A DNA stretch of 64,000 bases from Burkholderia sp. BCC1644 (GCF_902833225.1 NZ_CADFEI010000003.1:456750-520749); one strand, 5' to 3'. Shown: positions 9,028-18,773, counted from the first letter of the stretch. Notes: a model not told the origin generated them from the sequence alone. Numbers and translations are program-made.

Positions 9028-9487
9028 AGCCTGCCTTCATCCGCCCGGGCAACAGCATCGCGCCGACCAGCGCCGCGCCGAAACTCGCGAGCCAGCACCA
9101 GTAGCCGATCGCATCGAGGTGAACCGGCTCGACGGTGCCCGCTTCGTTCACGACGATCCGGTGCTGCGACAGGAAGCTCAGCCCGAACAGCAGCGCGAGC
9201 GCGGCCAGCACGGCCGCTTGCACGCGCAGGCGCTTCACGGTCAGTAACCACGCGCCGAACACGAGCGGGTTCGCGAGCCACGCAAAGATGCCGCCGAGCA
9301 CGCCCATCCAGCCCGTCAACAGCACCTGCCAGCCATCGGCCCACGGGTGCGGGTCCGGCGCGCCGACGCGGAACGGCGCGGTGAACATCGCGACGAGATA
9401 GCACAGCATGCTGGCGGCGAGCAGTGCGGTGGCCGCGCGGCCCATCGGCTCACGGATGGGCGCGGAGGAAGGCGTCGTCGGGTTCAT
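9026..9487 (-). CDS. Small four-helix membrane protein, unknown function
   Basis: A 153-residue protein with about four hydrophobic segments: ATALLAASMLCYLVAMF, WQVLLTGWMGVLGGIFAWLA, VLAALALLFGLSFL and IGYWCWLASFGAALVGAML. The order (helix, periplasmic loop GAPDPHPWADG, three more helices) resembles small uncharacterised proteobacterial membrane proteins. The ATG at 9487 (MNPTTPSSAP) is chosen; an upstream start at 9553 would add a basic non-hydrophobic leader. I do not recognise a function. It is last on the minus strand after an MFS gene but 150 bp away, so operon membership is doubtful. Confidence 0.7.
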   Translation of the reverse strand: MNPTTPSSAPIREPMGRAATALLAASMLCYLVAMFTAPFRVGAPDPHPWADGWQVLLTGWMGVLGGIFAWLANPLVFGAWLLTVKRLRVQAAVLAALALLFGLSFLSQHRIVVNEAGTVEPVHLDAIGYWCWLASFGAALVGAMLLPGRMKAG

Positions 9488-9637
9488 CGTGTCATCGCGT
9501 GCGGAAGATCGTCGCGATTCTGCCATACGCGGGCCGGCCGCCCTTCGGCTCAACGGCTTCGCCGGTACCGCGCCGCCGGCGCAGCGGCCCGCGCCTGCCG
9601 GCGCCCGGCCGCGTGCCGCGGGCGGCTTCGCGCCCGC

Positions 9638-10966
9638 TCAGCGGGACACGGCGGCGGCGGCCGCCGCCCCGCTCGCCCGCACGCGCTTCGCCGGATGGGT
9701 TTCCGGCATCCGCCAGTACACGAGCAGCGAAATCGCCGCGCAGGCCGCGACGTACCAGAAGAACATCGTCTCGCTGCCGCTCGCCTTCAGCCGCAGCGCG
9801 ACGAACTCGGTCGTGCCGCCGAGGATCGCCGTCGTCAGCGCATACGGCAGCCCGACCGCCAGCGCACGGATCTGCGGCGGGAACAGCTCGGCCTTGACCA
9901 GCATGTGCACCGACGTGAACCCGCTCAGCACGACGAGCCCCGCGAACACCAGCGCGAACGCGGCGAGCGGATCGTGCACGTGTGCGAGCGTCGTGAAGAT
10001 CGGCACCGACAGCAGCGTGCCGCCGATCCCGAACCACAGCAGCACCGGCCGGCGGCCGACATGGTCCGACACGAGGCCGAACAGCGGCTGCAGCGGCATG
10101 TACAGCAGCAGCGCGGCCGTGCAGATCCAGGTCGCCGTCTCCTTGTGCAGCCCGACCGAGTTGACGAGGTACTTCTGCATGTAGACGGTATACGTGTAGA
10201 ACGCGACGGTGCCGCCGATCGTGATGCCGATCGCGAGCAGCAGTTCGCGCCAGTGGGCCGCGAGATCGGCCGACACCCGTGTCTTCGCCGCACGCGCGCG
10301 GCTGGCGATGAACGCATCGCTCTCGACGACGTTGCGGCGCATGTAGAGCGCGAACAGCGCGAGCACGCCGCCGACGAAGAACGGGATCCGCCAGCCCCAG
10401 CGTTCGATGTCGTGCGTGCCGGCGAAGATCCGCTGCATCGCGAGCATCAGGCCGAGCGCGACGAGCTGGCCGGCCACCACGCTCACCTGCAGGAAGCCGA
10501 CGTAGAAGCCGCGCCGGTTCGGCGGGGCGATCTCGCTCAGGTAGGTTGCGCTGGTGCCGTATTCGCCGCCCATGCTGAGCCCCTGCAGCAACCGTGCGGC
10601 AACGAGCAGCACCGGCGCGAGCACGCCGATCGTCGCATAGCCGGGCGTGATGGCGATCAGCATCGATCCCGCGCACATCGCGAGCACCGACTTCGTCAGC
10701 GCGGCCTTGCGCCCGCGCCGGTCCGCATACAGGCCGACGAGCCAGCTTCCCGCCGGCCGTGCGATATACCCGACGGCCGCGATCGCCGCGGTGTTCATCA
10801 ACTGCACGGTCGGGCGGTCGGCGGGAAAGAACGACGGCGCGAAGTAGATCGAGAAGATGCTGTAGGCGAGAAAGTCGTACCACTCGATCAGGTTGCCGGC
10901 CAGCCCGCCGACGATCGAGCCGATGCGCGGCGGTTCGCCGGCGGCTTCGGGAGAAGAAGGTGCCAC
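9638..10966 (-). CDS. MFS transporter, metabolite:H+ symporter (MHS) type
   Basis: Twelve-helix major facilitator of 442 residues. It has the opening NLIEWYDFLAYSIFSIYFAPSFFP typical of the MHS branch (citrate, alpha-ketoglutarate and shikimate carriers), loop 2-3 GLYADRRGRKAAL, and GRLLQGLSMGGEYG-like RLLQGLSMGGEYGTSATYL near residue 140. The start is a GTG at 10966 behind GGAGACAACC; there is no usable ATG. It ends the minus-strand set AAHS carrier, amidohydrolase, isocitrate-lyase-type enzyme, MHS carrier. It probably imports an organic acid handled by these enzymes; the acid is unknown. Confidence 0.9.
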   Translation of the reverse strand: MAPSSPEAAGEPPRIGSIVGGLAGNLIEWYDFLAYSIFSIYFAPSFFPADRPTVQLMNTAAIAAVGYIARPAGSWLVGLYADRRGRKAALTKSVLAMCAGSMLIAITPGYATIGVLAPVLLVAARLLQGLSMGGEYGTSATYLSEIAPPNRRGFYVGFLQVSVVAGQLVALGLMLAMQRIFAGTHDIERWGWRIPFFVGGVLALFALYMRRNVVESDAFIASRARAAKTRVSADLAAHWRELLLAIGITIGGTVAFYTYTVYMQKYLVNSVGLHKETATWICTAALLLYMPLQPLFGLVSDHVGRRPVLLWFGIGGTLLSVPIFTTLAHVHDPLAAFALVFAGLVVLSGFTSVHMLVKAELFPPQIRALAVGLPYALTTAILGGTTEFVALRLKASGSETMFFWYVAACAAISLLVYWRMPETHPAKRVRASGAAAAAAVSR

Positions 10967-11055
10967 GGTTGTCTCCAGGTTTTGTTCGTATGTGCCGGGC
11001 GGCTGCCGATATCGCCCGTGCCGGCTGCGGACGGGCGTTACACGCGTTATGCGCG

Positions 11056-11943
11056 TTATGCGCGGTCGGCCGCGTAGCGGGCGTCGAGCGCGTCGAAGCG
11101 CGCCTTGTCGACGAGCCGCTGCCGTTCGGCGAACGGCGCGACGAGCGCGGGATTCTCGTCGAGCCGCCCCGTGTCGCGCAGCTCCGTCAGCGCGGCCTGC
11201 ATCCCGCGCACCGCGCCTTGCAGCGCCGCGTTCGCATACAGCACCACGCCGTAGCCGAGGCGCGCGAGCGCGTCGCGCGAACGCGTCGGCGTCTTGCCGC
11301 CGATCACGATGTTGATGAGCTGCGGCGTGTCGAACAGCGCCGGCAGACGCTCGACGTCCTCCGCTGACTCCATCGCCTCGATGAACAGCACGTCCGCGCC
11401 CGCTTCCGCATAACGATGGGCTCGCTCGATCGCGTCGTCGATGCCGTGGACCGCGGCCGCATCGGTGCGCGCGACGATCAGCAGGTTCGGATCCACGCGC
11501 GCGTCGATGGCCGCCTTCAGCTTGCCGACCATCTCGCCGGCCTCGATCACTTCCTTGCCCGCGAAATGGCCGCACTTCTTCGGCAGCACCTGGTCTTCGA
11601 GCTGGATCGCGTCCGCGCCGCTGCGCTCGAGCGTGCGCACCGTGTGCAGCACGTTCAGCGCATTGCCGAAACCGGTATCGGCATCGACCATCAGCGGCAG
11701 CTCGACCGCGTCGCGCACGCGCGCCGTGTGTTCGGCCAGCTCGCCGAGCCCGACGAAGCCGAGATCGGGCAGGCCGAGCGACATGTTGGTGACGCCCGCG
11801 CCGCTCAGGTACAGCGCGCCGAAGCCGAGATCGGCCGCGACGCGTGCGCTGAGCGCATTGAACGTGCCGGCGACGAGCAGCCCCTGGCGGGAAGCGATGC
11901 TGCGCCGGAACCCGGCGCGACGAAGTGCGGTGTGATCGGACAT
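11056..11943 (-). CDS. Isocitrate lyase / PEP mutase superfamily enzyme
   Basis: TIM-barrel enzyme of 295 residues from the family of methylisocitrate lyase, dimethylmalate lyase, oxaloacetate decarboxylase and PEP mutase. It has FNALSARVAADLGFGALYLSG, the metal-site DADTGFGN (about residues 84-91) and the C-C-lyase loop PKKCGH (about 120-125), whose cysteine is the general acid in lyases. That motif favours a 2-methyl-branched acid lyase over a mutase. The ATG at 11943 has GAGG six bases upstream. A second ATG at 11955 overlaps the stop of the preceding amidohydrolase. The two genes are clearly translationally linked. Confidence 0.85.
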   Translation of the reverse strand: MSDHTALRRAGFRRSIASRQGLLVAGTFNALSARVAADLGFGALYLSGAGVTNMSLGLPDLGFVGLGELAEHTARVRDAVELPLMVDADTGFGNALNVLHTVRTLERSGADAIQLEDQVLPKKCGHFAGKEVIEAGEMVGKLKAAIDARVDPNLLIVARTDAAAVHGIDDAIERAHRYAEAGADVLFIEAMESAEDVERLPALFDTPQLINIVIGGKTPTRSRDALARLGYGVVLYANAALQGAVRGMQAALTELRDTGRLDENPALVAPFAERQRLVDKARFDALDARYAADRA

Positions 11944-11951
11944 GCGGGGCC

Positions 11952-12842
11952 TCATTGGTCGAAACGAAACAGGGTGCGCGGCGAATCGCGCAGCACGCGC
12001 AGGCGCTCGCCGGAGTCGGGCAGCCAGCGCGCGAGCGCCGCATACGTCGCGTCGAAGTCGACGCGTTCGCGGTGCTGCGTGTGCGGCCAGTCGCTGCCCC
12101 ACACGAGCCGCTCGGCCGTGAACGCGGTGCGCAGCGCGCGCGCGGCGCCGAACGCGTCGATCGCGCCGTCGCCGGCCACGCTGTTGCGATACGCGGCCGA
12201 CAGCTTGACCCAGACGCGGCCGGTATCCGCGAGCAGCAGCAGGCGGCGGAAGCTGGGCGCGCGTTCGGCGAGCGCGGGCGACGGGCGGCCGAAATGGTCG
12301 ATCACCAGCGTGCACGATTGCGCGAGCAGCGGCGCCGTGATGGTGTGCAGGTCCTCGATGCCGCGATGGATCTCGACGTGCCAGCCGAGCGCGTTGATGC
12401 GGGCGAACAGTGCGCGCCAAGCGGGTGCGCCGAAATCCGGAATCGGCAGCCCGACGAGGTTCAGCCGCATGCCGACCACGCCCGCCCGGTCGAGCGCATC
12501 GAGGTCGCGATCCGAAATCGTCGGGTCGACCACCGCGACACCACGAAAGCGGCGCGGGTAACGCCGCAGCACGTCGACGAAGAACGCGTTGTCGGTGCCG
12601 AGAAAGCTCGGCTGCACCAGTACCGCGTGCGTGATGCCGTGTTCGGCGAGATGCGCGACGTACGTGTCGAGCGACGCGTCGTAGTCGGGCGCGTGCCGCA
12701 CCACCGGCGCGAGCGGCAGGCCGCGCGCGAATACATGCGCATGCGCATCGATGGCGGCGACGGCCGGGTCCGCTGTACACCACGCGTCCATCGACCGCGC
12801 AGCCGGAATCTGTTCGACGAGGTGAGTCACGAGTCGATCCAT
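11952..12842 (-). CDS. Amidohydrolase-family (LigI-like) hydrolase
   Basis: TIM-barrel amidohydrolase of 296 residues resembling 2-pyrone-4,6-dicarboxylate lactonase and related carboxylate lactonases. The metal-binding DAHAHVF lies at about residues 32-38, the core has VEIHRGIEDL and LVIDHFGRPSP, and the C-terminal WGSDWPHTQH (about residues 244-253) carries the catalytic aspartate. It probably opens a lactone or hydrolyses a carboxylic intermediate before the lyase encoded next to it. It follows the AAHS carrier by 60 bp. The true substrate is not known. Confidence 0.85.
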   Translation of the reverse strand: MDRLVTHLVEQIPAARSMDAWCTADPAVAAIDAHAHVFARGLPLAPVVRHAPDYDASLDTYVAHLAEHGITHAVLVQPSFLGTDNAFFVDVLRRYPRRFRGVAVVDPTISDRDLDALDRAGVVGMRLNLVGLPIPDFGAPAWRALFARINALGWHVEIHRGIEDLHTITAPLLAQSCTLVIDHFGRPSPALAERAPSFRRLLLLADTGRVWVKLSAAYRNSVAGDGAIDAFGAARALRTAFTAERLVWGSDWPHTQHRERVDFDATYAALARWLPDSGERLRVLRDSPRTLFRFDQ

Positions 12843-12902
12843 GAAGTCTGCAAGAGGCGCCCGGCCGCAGTGCCGGGCGGTTCGGTGGCGACGCGGCGAA
12901 CG

Positions 12903-14192
12903 CTACAGCGACGCCTCTGCGCGCGGCTGGCCCTCGGCATTCGCGTCACCGCCAGGCGCGACGCCGGACAACCGGTGGCTGCGGGCTTCGGGCAGGAACC
13001 ACACCGCGATCACGACGAGCCCGTAGGCGATGCCCGCGTCGATGCCGAGTGCCGTGCCGAGCGGCAGCGACTCGCCCATGCGCCCGACCAGCACCGGGAA
13101 GCCGGCCGACACGATCCGGCCGAAGTTGTAGCAGAAGCCCACGCCGCGCCCGCGCACGTTGCGCGGGTAAAGCTCGTTGAACAGCGTGCCGAGCGTCGCC
13201 GGAATGCCGGCCGAGAACAGGCCGAGCGGGAACCCGAGCAGCAGCATCGCGACATCGTTCAGCGGCAGGAACACGTACAGGTTCACCATCACCGCGCAGC
13301 ACGCGGCGAACAGCATCACGTTGCGGCGGCGGCCGATCCGGTCCTGCAGGTACGCACTCAGGAAGCAGCCGCAGATGAACGCGACGATCACGACCGCGAG
13401 ATACGCGCCGGTGCCGAGCACCGACAGGTGGCGCTCGGTCTTCAGGTAGGTCGGCAGCCAGATCGTGATGGCGTGATAGCCGCCGTGTGCGCCGACGCCG
13501 ATCAGGCCGCCGACCACCGTCGCGCGCAGCACCGACCGGTCGAAGATGCCGACGGTCGGCCCATCGTCGGCGCTCGCTTGCGCCGATGCCTGGACCGGCG
13601 TCGCGTGCGGCGGCTCCGGAATCGCACGGCGGATATACAGCACCAGCAGCGCGGGCAATGCGCCGATCGCGAACAGCACGCGCCACGCCCACTCGGCCGG
13701 CACCCATGCGAACACCAGCATGTACAGCACCACGGCGCCGCCCCAGCCGAACCCCCACGCGCTCTGCACGACGCCCATCGCCTTGCCGCGGTGGCGCGCG
13801 CCGACCGTTTCGGCGAGCAGCACGGCGCCCGCGGTCCATTCGCCGCCGAAACCGAGGCCCTGCAGCGCCTTCAGTACGAGCAACTGCTCGAAGTTCTGCG
13901 CGAACGCGCTCAGGAACGTGAACAGCGAAAACCAGCACACGGTGATCTGCAGCGCGCGTACGCGGCCGTAGCGGTCGGCGATCATGCCGGCCAGCAACCC
14001 GCCGAGCGCACCGGACACGAGCGTCGCCCCGCCGATCAGCCCGGCCTGCCCCTTGCCGATGCCCCAGGTCGTGAGCAGCACGGGGATCACGAGGCTGAAC
14101 ATCTGCGTGTCGAGGCCGTCGAGCGCCCAGCCGGCAAAGCAGCCGCGCAACGTGCGCCGTTCGGTCGTCGATAGTTCGCGGGTCCAGTTCAA
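12903..14192 (-). CDS. MFS transporter, aromatic acid:H+ symporter (AAHS) type
   Basis: Major facilitator of 429 residues with about twelve hydrophobic segments. The opening WALDGLDTQMFSLVIPVLL and the loop ADRYGRVRALQITV are typical of AAHS carriers for aromatic acids and similar carboxylates, and QGLGFGGEWTAGAVLLAE lies near residue 105-122. The likely start is the TTG at 14192, with AGGAG seven bases upstream. The ATG at 14255 would add a 21-residue hydrophilic leader and lie in the promoter region. It is first gene of the operon and divergent from a LysR regulator. Confidence 0.87.
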   Translation of the reverse strand: MNWTRELSTTERRTLRGCFAGWALDGLDTQMFSLVIPVLLTTWGIGKGQAGLIGGATLVSGALGGLLAGMIADRYGRVRALQITVCWFSLFTFLSAFAQNFEQLLVLKALQGLGFGGEWTAGAVLLAETVGARHRGKAMGVVQSAWGFGWGGAVVLYMLVFAWVPAEWAWRVLFAIGALPALLVLYIRRAIPEPPHATPVQASAQASADDGPTVGIFDRSVLRATVVGGLIGVGAHGGYHAITIWLPTYLKTERHLSVLGTGAYLAVVIVAFICGCFLSAYLQDRIGRRRNVMLFAACCAVMVNLYVFLPLNDVAMLLLGFPLGLFSAGIPATLGTLFNELYPRNVRGRGVGFCYNFGRIVSAGFPVLVGRMGESLPLGTALGIDAGIAYGLVVIAVWFLPEARSHRLSGVAPGGDANAEGQPRAEASL

Positions 14193-14290
14193 TGCGGGTC
14201 TCCTCGTGTCGTCGTTCCATCGCGGCGCGCGGCGATGCCGTGGCCCGATGTGCATCCTATGAAGCGCTGGGATAATTCGCTACCATGTTT

Positions 14291-14304
14291 TGAATAATTA
14301 TTCA
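14291..14304. promoter_or_regulatory. LysR-type palindromic operator
   Basis: Perfect 14-bp palindrome TGAATAATTATTCA in an otherwise GC-rich 124-bp gap between the LysR gene and the divergent AAHS operon. It ends 12 bp before the LysR ATG. Its position and T-N11-A content fit autoregulation and activation by the LysR protein. Confidence 0.65.
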
Positions 14305-14316
14305 TAACGCAAGCTT

Positions 14317-15213
14317 ATGGAAATCAGGCACGTCCGCTACTTCCTTGCGATCGTCGATACGGGCAGCTTCACGCGCGCGGCCAACGAACTCGGCATTGCG
14401 CAGCCGGCGCTCAGCCAGGCGCTGAACCGGATGGAGAAGGAACTGGGTGTCCGGCTGTTCGACCGCTCGCGGCGCGGGGCGACGCTGACGCCGGCCGGCC
14501 TCGCGATGGTCGACGACCTGCGGCTGAGTCTCGCGCGGCTCGACGCGGCCGCGCACCGGGCCAGCGAGATCGGCGCGCAACGCGCCGGGCGCCTGACGAT
14601 CGGCTTCGTCAGCGCCGCGCTGTTCGACACGCTGCCGCGTGCGATCCGCGCGTTGCGTGAAAGCGCACCCGACGTCGAGCTCGTGATGCGCGAGATGAGC
14701 AATGCCGAACAGGCGATCGCGCTCGAGCGCGGCGAGATCGACATCGGGCTGCTGCACACGCCGGTGGCCGTGAACGGCCGGATGCGCGAGAAGCTGATCC
14801 GGCGCGACCCGCTCGTCGCCGTGCTGCCGAAGGATTTCCGGCGCCAGCCCGACGGCACGGTTACGCTGCAGGATCTCTCTGCCGTCGGCCTCGTGTGGTT
14901 TCCGCACGATCAACTGCCGCTGATCCGCGCGGGCATCCTCAGCGCGTTCCGTCAGGCCGGGCATCCGGTGGACATCGTGCTCGACGTGAACCGCACGCTG
15001 ACCGTCGTCGCGTGCGTCGCTGCCGGATGCGGCGTGTCGCTGCTGCCACGCTCGATCCACGCGTTCGCGTTCGACGGCGTCACATACAGCCCGGTCCGCG
15101 ACGGCGCCGCGCTGCCGAATTTCGAATTGAGCGCGATCTGGCCCGCACGGTCGCGTCCGACGCTCGCGGACCGTTTCGCCGCGCTGCTGCCGTCGGACGA
15201 TACGCGCGCCTGA
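14317..15213 (+). CDS. LysR-family transcriptional regulator
   Basis: A 298-residue LysR regulator: winged helix-turn-helix at about residues 1-60 (MEIRHVRYFLAIVDTGSFTR, ALSQALNRMEKELGVRLFDR) followed by a substrate-binding domain starting near residue 90 (GRLTIGFVSAALFDTLP). It resembles the BenM/CatM branch that senses aromatic or carboxylic effectors. It is divergent from the AAHS-amidohydrolase-lyase-MHS operon and is its likely activator. The effector is probably a substrate or intermediate of that pathway. Confidence 0.92.
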   Translation: MEIRHVRYFLAIVDTGSFTRAANELGIAQPALSQALNRMEKELGVRLFDRSRRGATLTPAGLAMVDDLRLSLARLDAAAHRASEIGAQRAGRLTIGFVSAALFDTLPRAIRALRESAPDVELVMREMSNAEQAIALERGEIDIGLLHTPVAVNGRMREKLIRRDPLVAVLPKDFRRQPDGTVTLQDLSAVGLVWFPHDQLPLIRAGILSAFRQAGHPVDIVLDVNRTLTVVACVAAGCGVSLLPRSIHAFAFDGVTYSPVRDGAALPNFELSAIWPARSRPTLADRFAALLPSDDTRA

Positions 15214-15362
15214 GCATCCGGCCGGCCGGAGCAACCGCCCGTGTGCGCCGCGCGGAACATCGGCGACGCCAACATCGAGGCATCCAGATGCGCTCGTATC
15301 CGCAGCACGCGCGTGCGGTCCTCGTTGACCGCCGACACGCATGCGCTCGTTCGGAAAACGAG

Positions 15363-16331
15363 TCAAGGCGTGTCGAGCACGCCGGCCTGCGAAAAGAGCA
15401 GCGGCTTCCCGCGCCCGTTGACGAGCGCGGCGGTCATCGTTGCGCGATCCTCGCGCTGCGACACCGAAACCGGGCCACCCGCCACGCGCTGCGTCAGCAC
15501 GAGGCCATCGAGGCCGACGCCGGTCAGCCCGCCGCCTGTCGCGACGAGACCGGTGATCGAGCTGCGCGTGCCGGTGTGCTGCGCGGCCCACGTCGTGCCG
15601 CCGTCGCTGCTCTCGAACAGGCTGCCGAGCAGCCCGCCGACCACGATCCGCCCATCGGGCATCGCGACGCCCGACCACAACGTGCCCTTGCCGCCCGTCG
15701 GCAGATAGGCCCAGTTCGCGCCCCCATCGGCCGACTTGAGCACCATCCCCTGCTCGGACACGATGTAGAGCGCGTGCGCGGGATCGGCAAACACGTGATA
15801 GAGATTGCGGTCGGCCTTGCCGCCGCCCGGCGGCTTCTGCAGCGTCGTGCGCGTCCATGTCTTGCCGCCGTCATGCGTCTGCAGCATCAGCGACCACAGG
15901 CCGACCGCGATGCCGTCCCGTGCATTCGTGAACAGCACCGAGAACAGGGGTTGATCGATCGACGTGTCGAGCCGCTGCGTGACCCACGTATCGCCGCCGT
16001 CGTCGGTCGCGAGAATCGCGCCCCACTGGCCGACGGCCCAGCCGTGCTTCGCATCCGCGAACGCCACGGCCGACAGCGTCGCCGACACCGGCACGCGCCG
16101 CGCCTGCCGCCAGCTCTTGCCGTCATCGTCGGACAGCAACACGATGCCGTGTTCGCCGACCGCGACGATCCGTGAACCGGCACGTGTGGCGTCCATCAGC
16201 ATCATGTGCGTCGGCGCGGCCCACGCGTGAGCCGGCCGGCTGGCCCACGCGGCAACCGTGCCGCCCCCCTCCTGCGCGAACGCGGCGGCGGCGATGAAGA
16301 ATCCGATACCTGCAACGAGTGTCTTGATCAT
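15363..16331 (-). CDS. Secreted YCF48/BNR-repeat beta-propeller protein
   Basis: A 322-residue protein with a Sec signal peptide (IKTLVAGIGFFIAAAAFAQ). The rest is a chain of YCF48/BNR-type blades: repeated DDGKSW, DGGDTW, DGGKTW, DGGANW and DGGTTW Asp-boxes at intervals of about 45 residues. Such proteins were named for a photosystem II assembly factor, but in heterotrophs they are found next to MMPL/RND-type permeases with DUF1302 and DUF1329 partners. Last gene of that four-gene operon here, 14 bp after the permease. A periplasmic scaffold or chaperone role is an inference. Confidence 0.87.
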   Translation of the reverse strand: MIKTLVAGIGFFIAAAAFAQEGGGTVAAWASRPAHAWAAPTHMMLMDATRAGSRIVAVGEHGIVLLSDDDGKSWRQARRVPVSATLSAVAFADAKHGWAVGQWGAILATDDGGDTWVTQRLDTSIDQPLFSVLFTNARDGIAVGLWSLMLQTHDGGKTWTRTTLQKPPGGGKADRNLYHVFADPAHALYIVSEQGMVLKSADGGANWAYLPTGGKGTLWSGVAMPDGRIVVGGLLGSLFESSDGGTTWAAQHTGTRSSITGLVATGGGLTGVGLDGLVLTQRVAGGPVSVSQREDRATMTAALVNGRGKPLLFSQAGVLDTP

Positions 16332-16345
16332 GGCTGGAACTCCGG

Positions 16346-18706
16346 TCAGTGGCTGAACAGGCCCGGCGCACGGGCCGGTTTGCGGCGCGGAAACCAGCGC
16401 TCGAGCAGCGACGCCAGCGCGGGCAAGGCAGTCATCGCCATCACGAGGTTCACGATGAACATGAATGCGAGCAGCTTGCCCATGTCGGCCTGGAATTTCA
16501 GCGCCGAGAAGCTCCACGTCGCGACGCCGATCGCCAGCGTGATCGCGGTGAAGATGGTCGCGACGCCCACTTCGAGCAGCGCGTGCTGCACGGCCTTGAC
16601 GATGTCCTGGCCGCCCGCCAGATGCACCTGCAGCCGGTTGTAGATGTAGAACGCGTAGTCGACGCCGATACCCACCGCCAGCACCATGACCGGCAACGTC
16701 GCGACCGTCAGCCCGATCTGCAGTTCCTTCATGAACCAGTAACCGATGAAGGTGGCGACCGACAGCGGCAGGCAGCAGGCCAGCATCGCGCGCCAGTCGC
16801 GGTACGCGAGAAACACGAGGATCAGGATCGCCGCGTACACGTAGAGCATCATCGGCAACTCGCTCTTCTCGACTTCGTCGTTCGTCGCGGCGAGCACGCC
16901 CGCATTGCCGGCCGCGAGCCGCACCGTGATGCCCGGAAACGGATGCGCCGCGCGGTACTGCTTCACGTCGTCGAGAATCCGGTTGATCGTCGTCGCCTTG
17001 TGGTCCGTGAGGAACAGATGAACGGCCGTCATGCTGCAATCGGCATTCATGAGCCCTTTCGCGCGTCCGACGTCGACCGACACCGCGCCGTAGTTCTCCG
17101 CAGCGATCGGCACGACATTCATCTTCGGGTAGTCCTCGTTGTAACCCTGGTTGTACGCGCGCAGCATCGAGGCATACGACTGCACCGACACGACGCCCGG
17201 TTCGGTGCGCATCGCGGCCGAGAAATCGTCCCCGTACAAGCCGACCGCCGCGTTGTCGCACCCCTTGCCGTTCGACTCGATCGCAACCGTCAGCCAGTCG
17301 AGCCCCATGTCGTAGTTGCCGGCGATCGACGTCGCGTCGCGATTGAAACGCGCGTCCGCGCGCAGTTCCGGTGCGCCCGGCTGCAGCGTGCCGATCACGC
17401 GGTCGCGGCTCTGCCACGCGGCGAGACCGAACACCACGACGGTCAGCAAGACGGTCGCACCCGCGTATTTCGGTTGTGCGACGCGCGCGAGTGGCCGCAG
17501 CCACGCCGCGCGGCGTTCGGCGCGCTTCAATGCGCGGTCCGCATACGCCTTCGTGAAGTTGAAGCACGAAGCCGCGACGGGCAACAGGATCAGGTTCGTG
17601 ACGATCTTGTATGCAACGCCGAGCGACGCGGTAATCGCCAGCTCGCGCACCATCGGAATCGGAATCAGCAGCAGCGTGATGAACGACACGAACGCGGTAA
17701 TCAGCGCCAGCACGCCGGGGATCAGCAACCCGCGGAAACTGTGGCGCGCGGCATCGTATGAGCTCTGCCCGTGCGCGATCTCGCGGACGATGAAGTTCAC
17801 CTGCTGCACGCCGTGTGACACGCCGATCGCGAACACGAGGAACGGCACCAGCACCGCGAGCGGATCGAGCCCGAAGCCGAGCAGCTTCAGCGTGCCGAAC
17901 TGCCACACGAGCGACGTCAGCGAGCACGCGATCAGCAGCACCGTGAAGCGCACCGAATGGCAGTACCAGTACACCGCGAGTGCCGTCAGCAGCAGTGCAA
18001 TGCCACAGAAGCCGAGCACGGCCGTCGCGCCGTCGGCGATATCGCCGATCTGCTTCGCGAAACCGATGATCTGGATCTCGTAGCCGGCATCCTCGAACGG
18101 CTTGCGGATCTTGCTTTCGAGCAAATGATTGAACGCGACGTAGTCGAGCACCTTGCCGGCGCTGTCGCGCTCGTTCAGCTCGGCCGTGATCATCGCGCTG
18201 TCCTCGCCGTGCGACACGAGCGTGCCGACGTAGCCGCCGAGCGTCGTCGAGCGGCGAATGCCCTGCACGCGCTCGGGTGTCAGCTGGTCGGGCGTGATCG
18301 TGCCGGGAATGATCGGCTCCGCGCGAAAACCTTCATCGGTCACTTCGTTGACGAACGCGTTCGGCGTCCACAGCGAGCGCACGCCGATCCGGTCGACGTT
18401 CGGCAGGTACGTGACGGCCTGCGTGACGTCGTACAGCCGCGTCAAGCCAGCCTTCGACCAGATCGACCCGTGCTTCGCCCGCACGACCACCGTGATCCGG
18501 TTCGCACCGAGCAGATCGTTCCGGTACTGCTGGAACGTGCGGATGTATTCATGCCCGATCGGCATCTGCTTTTCGAAACCGGCATCCATGCGCAGCTGCA
18601 CGGCGAACACGGCCATGACGACCGTGAACAGCGCGATCGCCGCGAGCACGAGCACGCGATGACCGAAGAAGAACCTTTCCAGGCGACTGACCAAACGATT
18701 GAGCAC
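16346..18706 (-). CDS. RND/MMPL-family permease
   Basis: A 786-residue integral membrane protein of the RND superfamily, short type: an N-terminal helix (VLVLAAIALFTVVMAVFAV), a periplasmic domain, five helices (about residues 230-400), a second periplasmic domain, and six more helices including VMVLAVGIGVDYAFYIYNRL, the family's GxGxDY motif. It resembles permeases encoded with DUF1302/DUF1329 proteins, which are thought to move hydrophobic molecules across the envelope. It lies between the DUF1302 barrel and the YCF48 protein. It has no membrane-fusion partner, unlike multidrug RND pumps. Confidence 0.88.
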   Translation of the reverse strand: MLNRLVSRLERFFFGHRVLVLAAIALFTVVMAVFAVQLRMDAGFEKQMPIGHEYIRTFQQYRNDLLGANRITVVVRAKHGSIWSKAGLTRLYDVTQAVTYLPNVDRIGVRSLWTPNAFVNEVTDEGFRAEPIIPGTITPDQLTPERVQGIRRSTTLGGYVGTLVSHGEDSAMITAELNERDSAGKVLDYVAFNHLLESKIRKPFEDAGYEIQIIGFAKQIGDIADGATAVLGFCGIALLLTALAVYWYCHSVRFTVLLIACSLTSLVWQFGTLKLLGFGLDPLAVLVPFLVFAIGVSHGVQQVNFIVREIAHGQSSYDAARHSFRGLLIPGVLALITAFVSFITLLLIPIPMVRELAITASLGVAYKIVTNLILLPVAASCFNFTKAYADRALKRAERRAAWLRPLARVAQPKYAGATVLLTVVVFGLAAWQSRDRVIGTLQPGAPELRADARFNRDATSIAGNYDMGLDWLTVAIESNGKGCDNAAVGLYGDDFSAAMRTEPGVVSVQSYASMLRAYNQGYNEDYPKMNVVPIAAENYGAVSVDVGRAKGLMNADCSMTAVHLFLTDHKATTINRILDDVKQYRAAHPFPGITVRLAAGNAGVLAATNDEVEKSELPMMLYVYAAILILVFLAYRDWRAMLACCLPLSVATFIGYWFMKELQIGLTVATLPVMVLAVGIGVDYAFYIYNRLQVHLAGGQDIVKAVQHALLEVGVATIFTAITLAIGVATWSFSALKFQADMGKLLAFMFIVNLVMAMTALPALASLLERWFPRRKPARAPGLFSH

Positions 18707-18773
18707 GACCTTACCCCTTCATGTATTGCGACGGTGCACGGCGAACGATGCGCACCGCCTGCCCCCGTCACCA

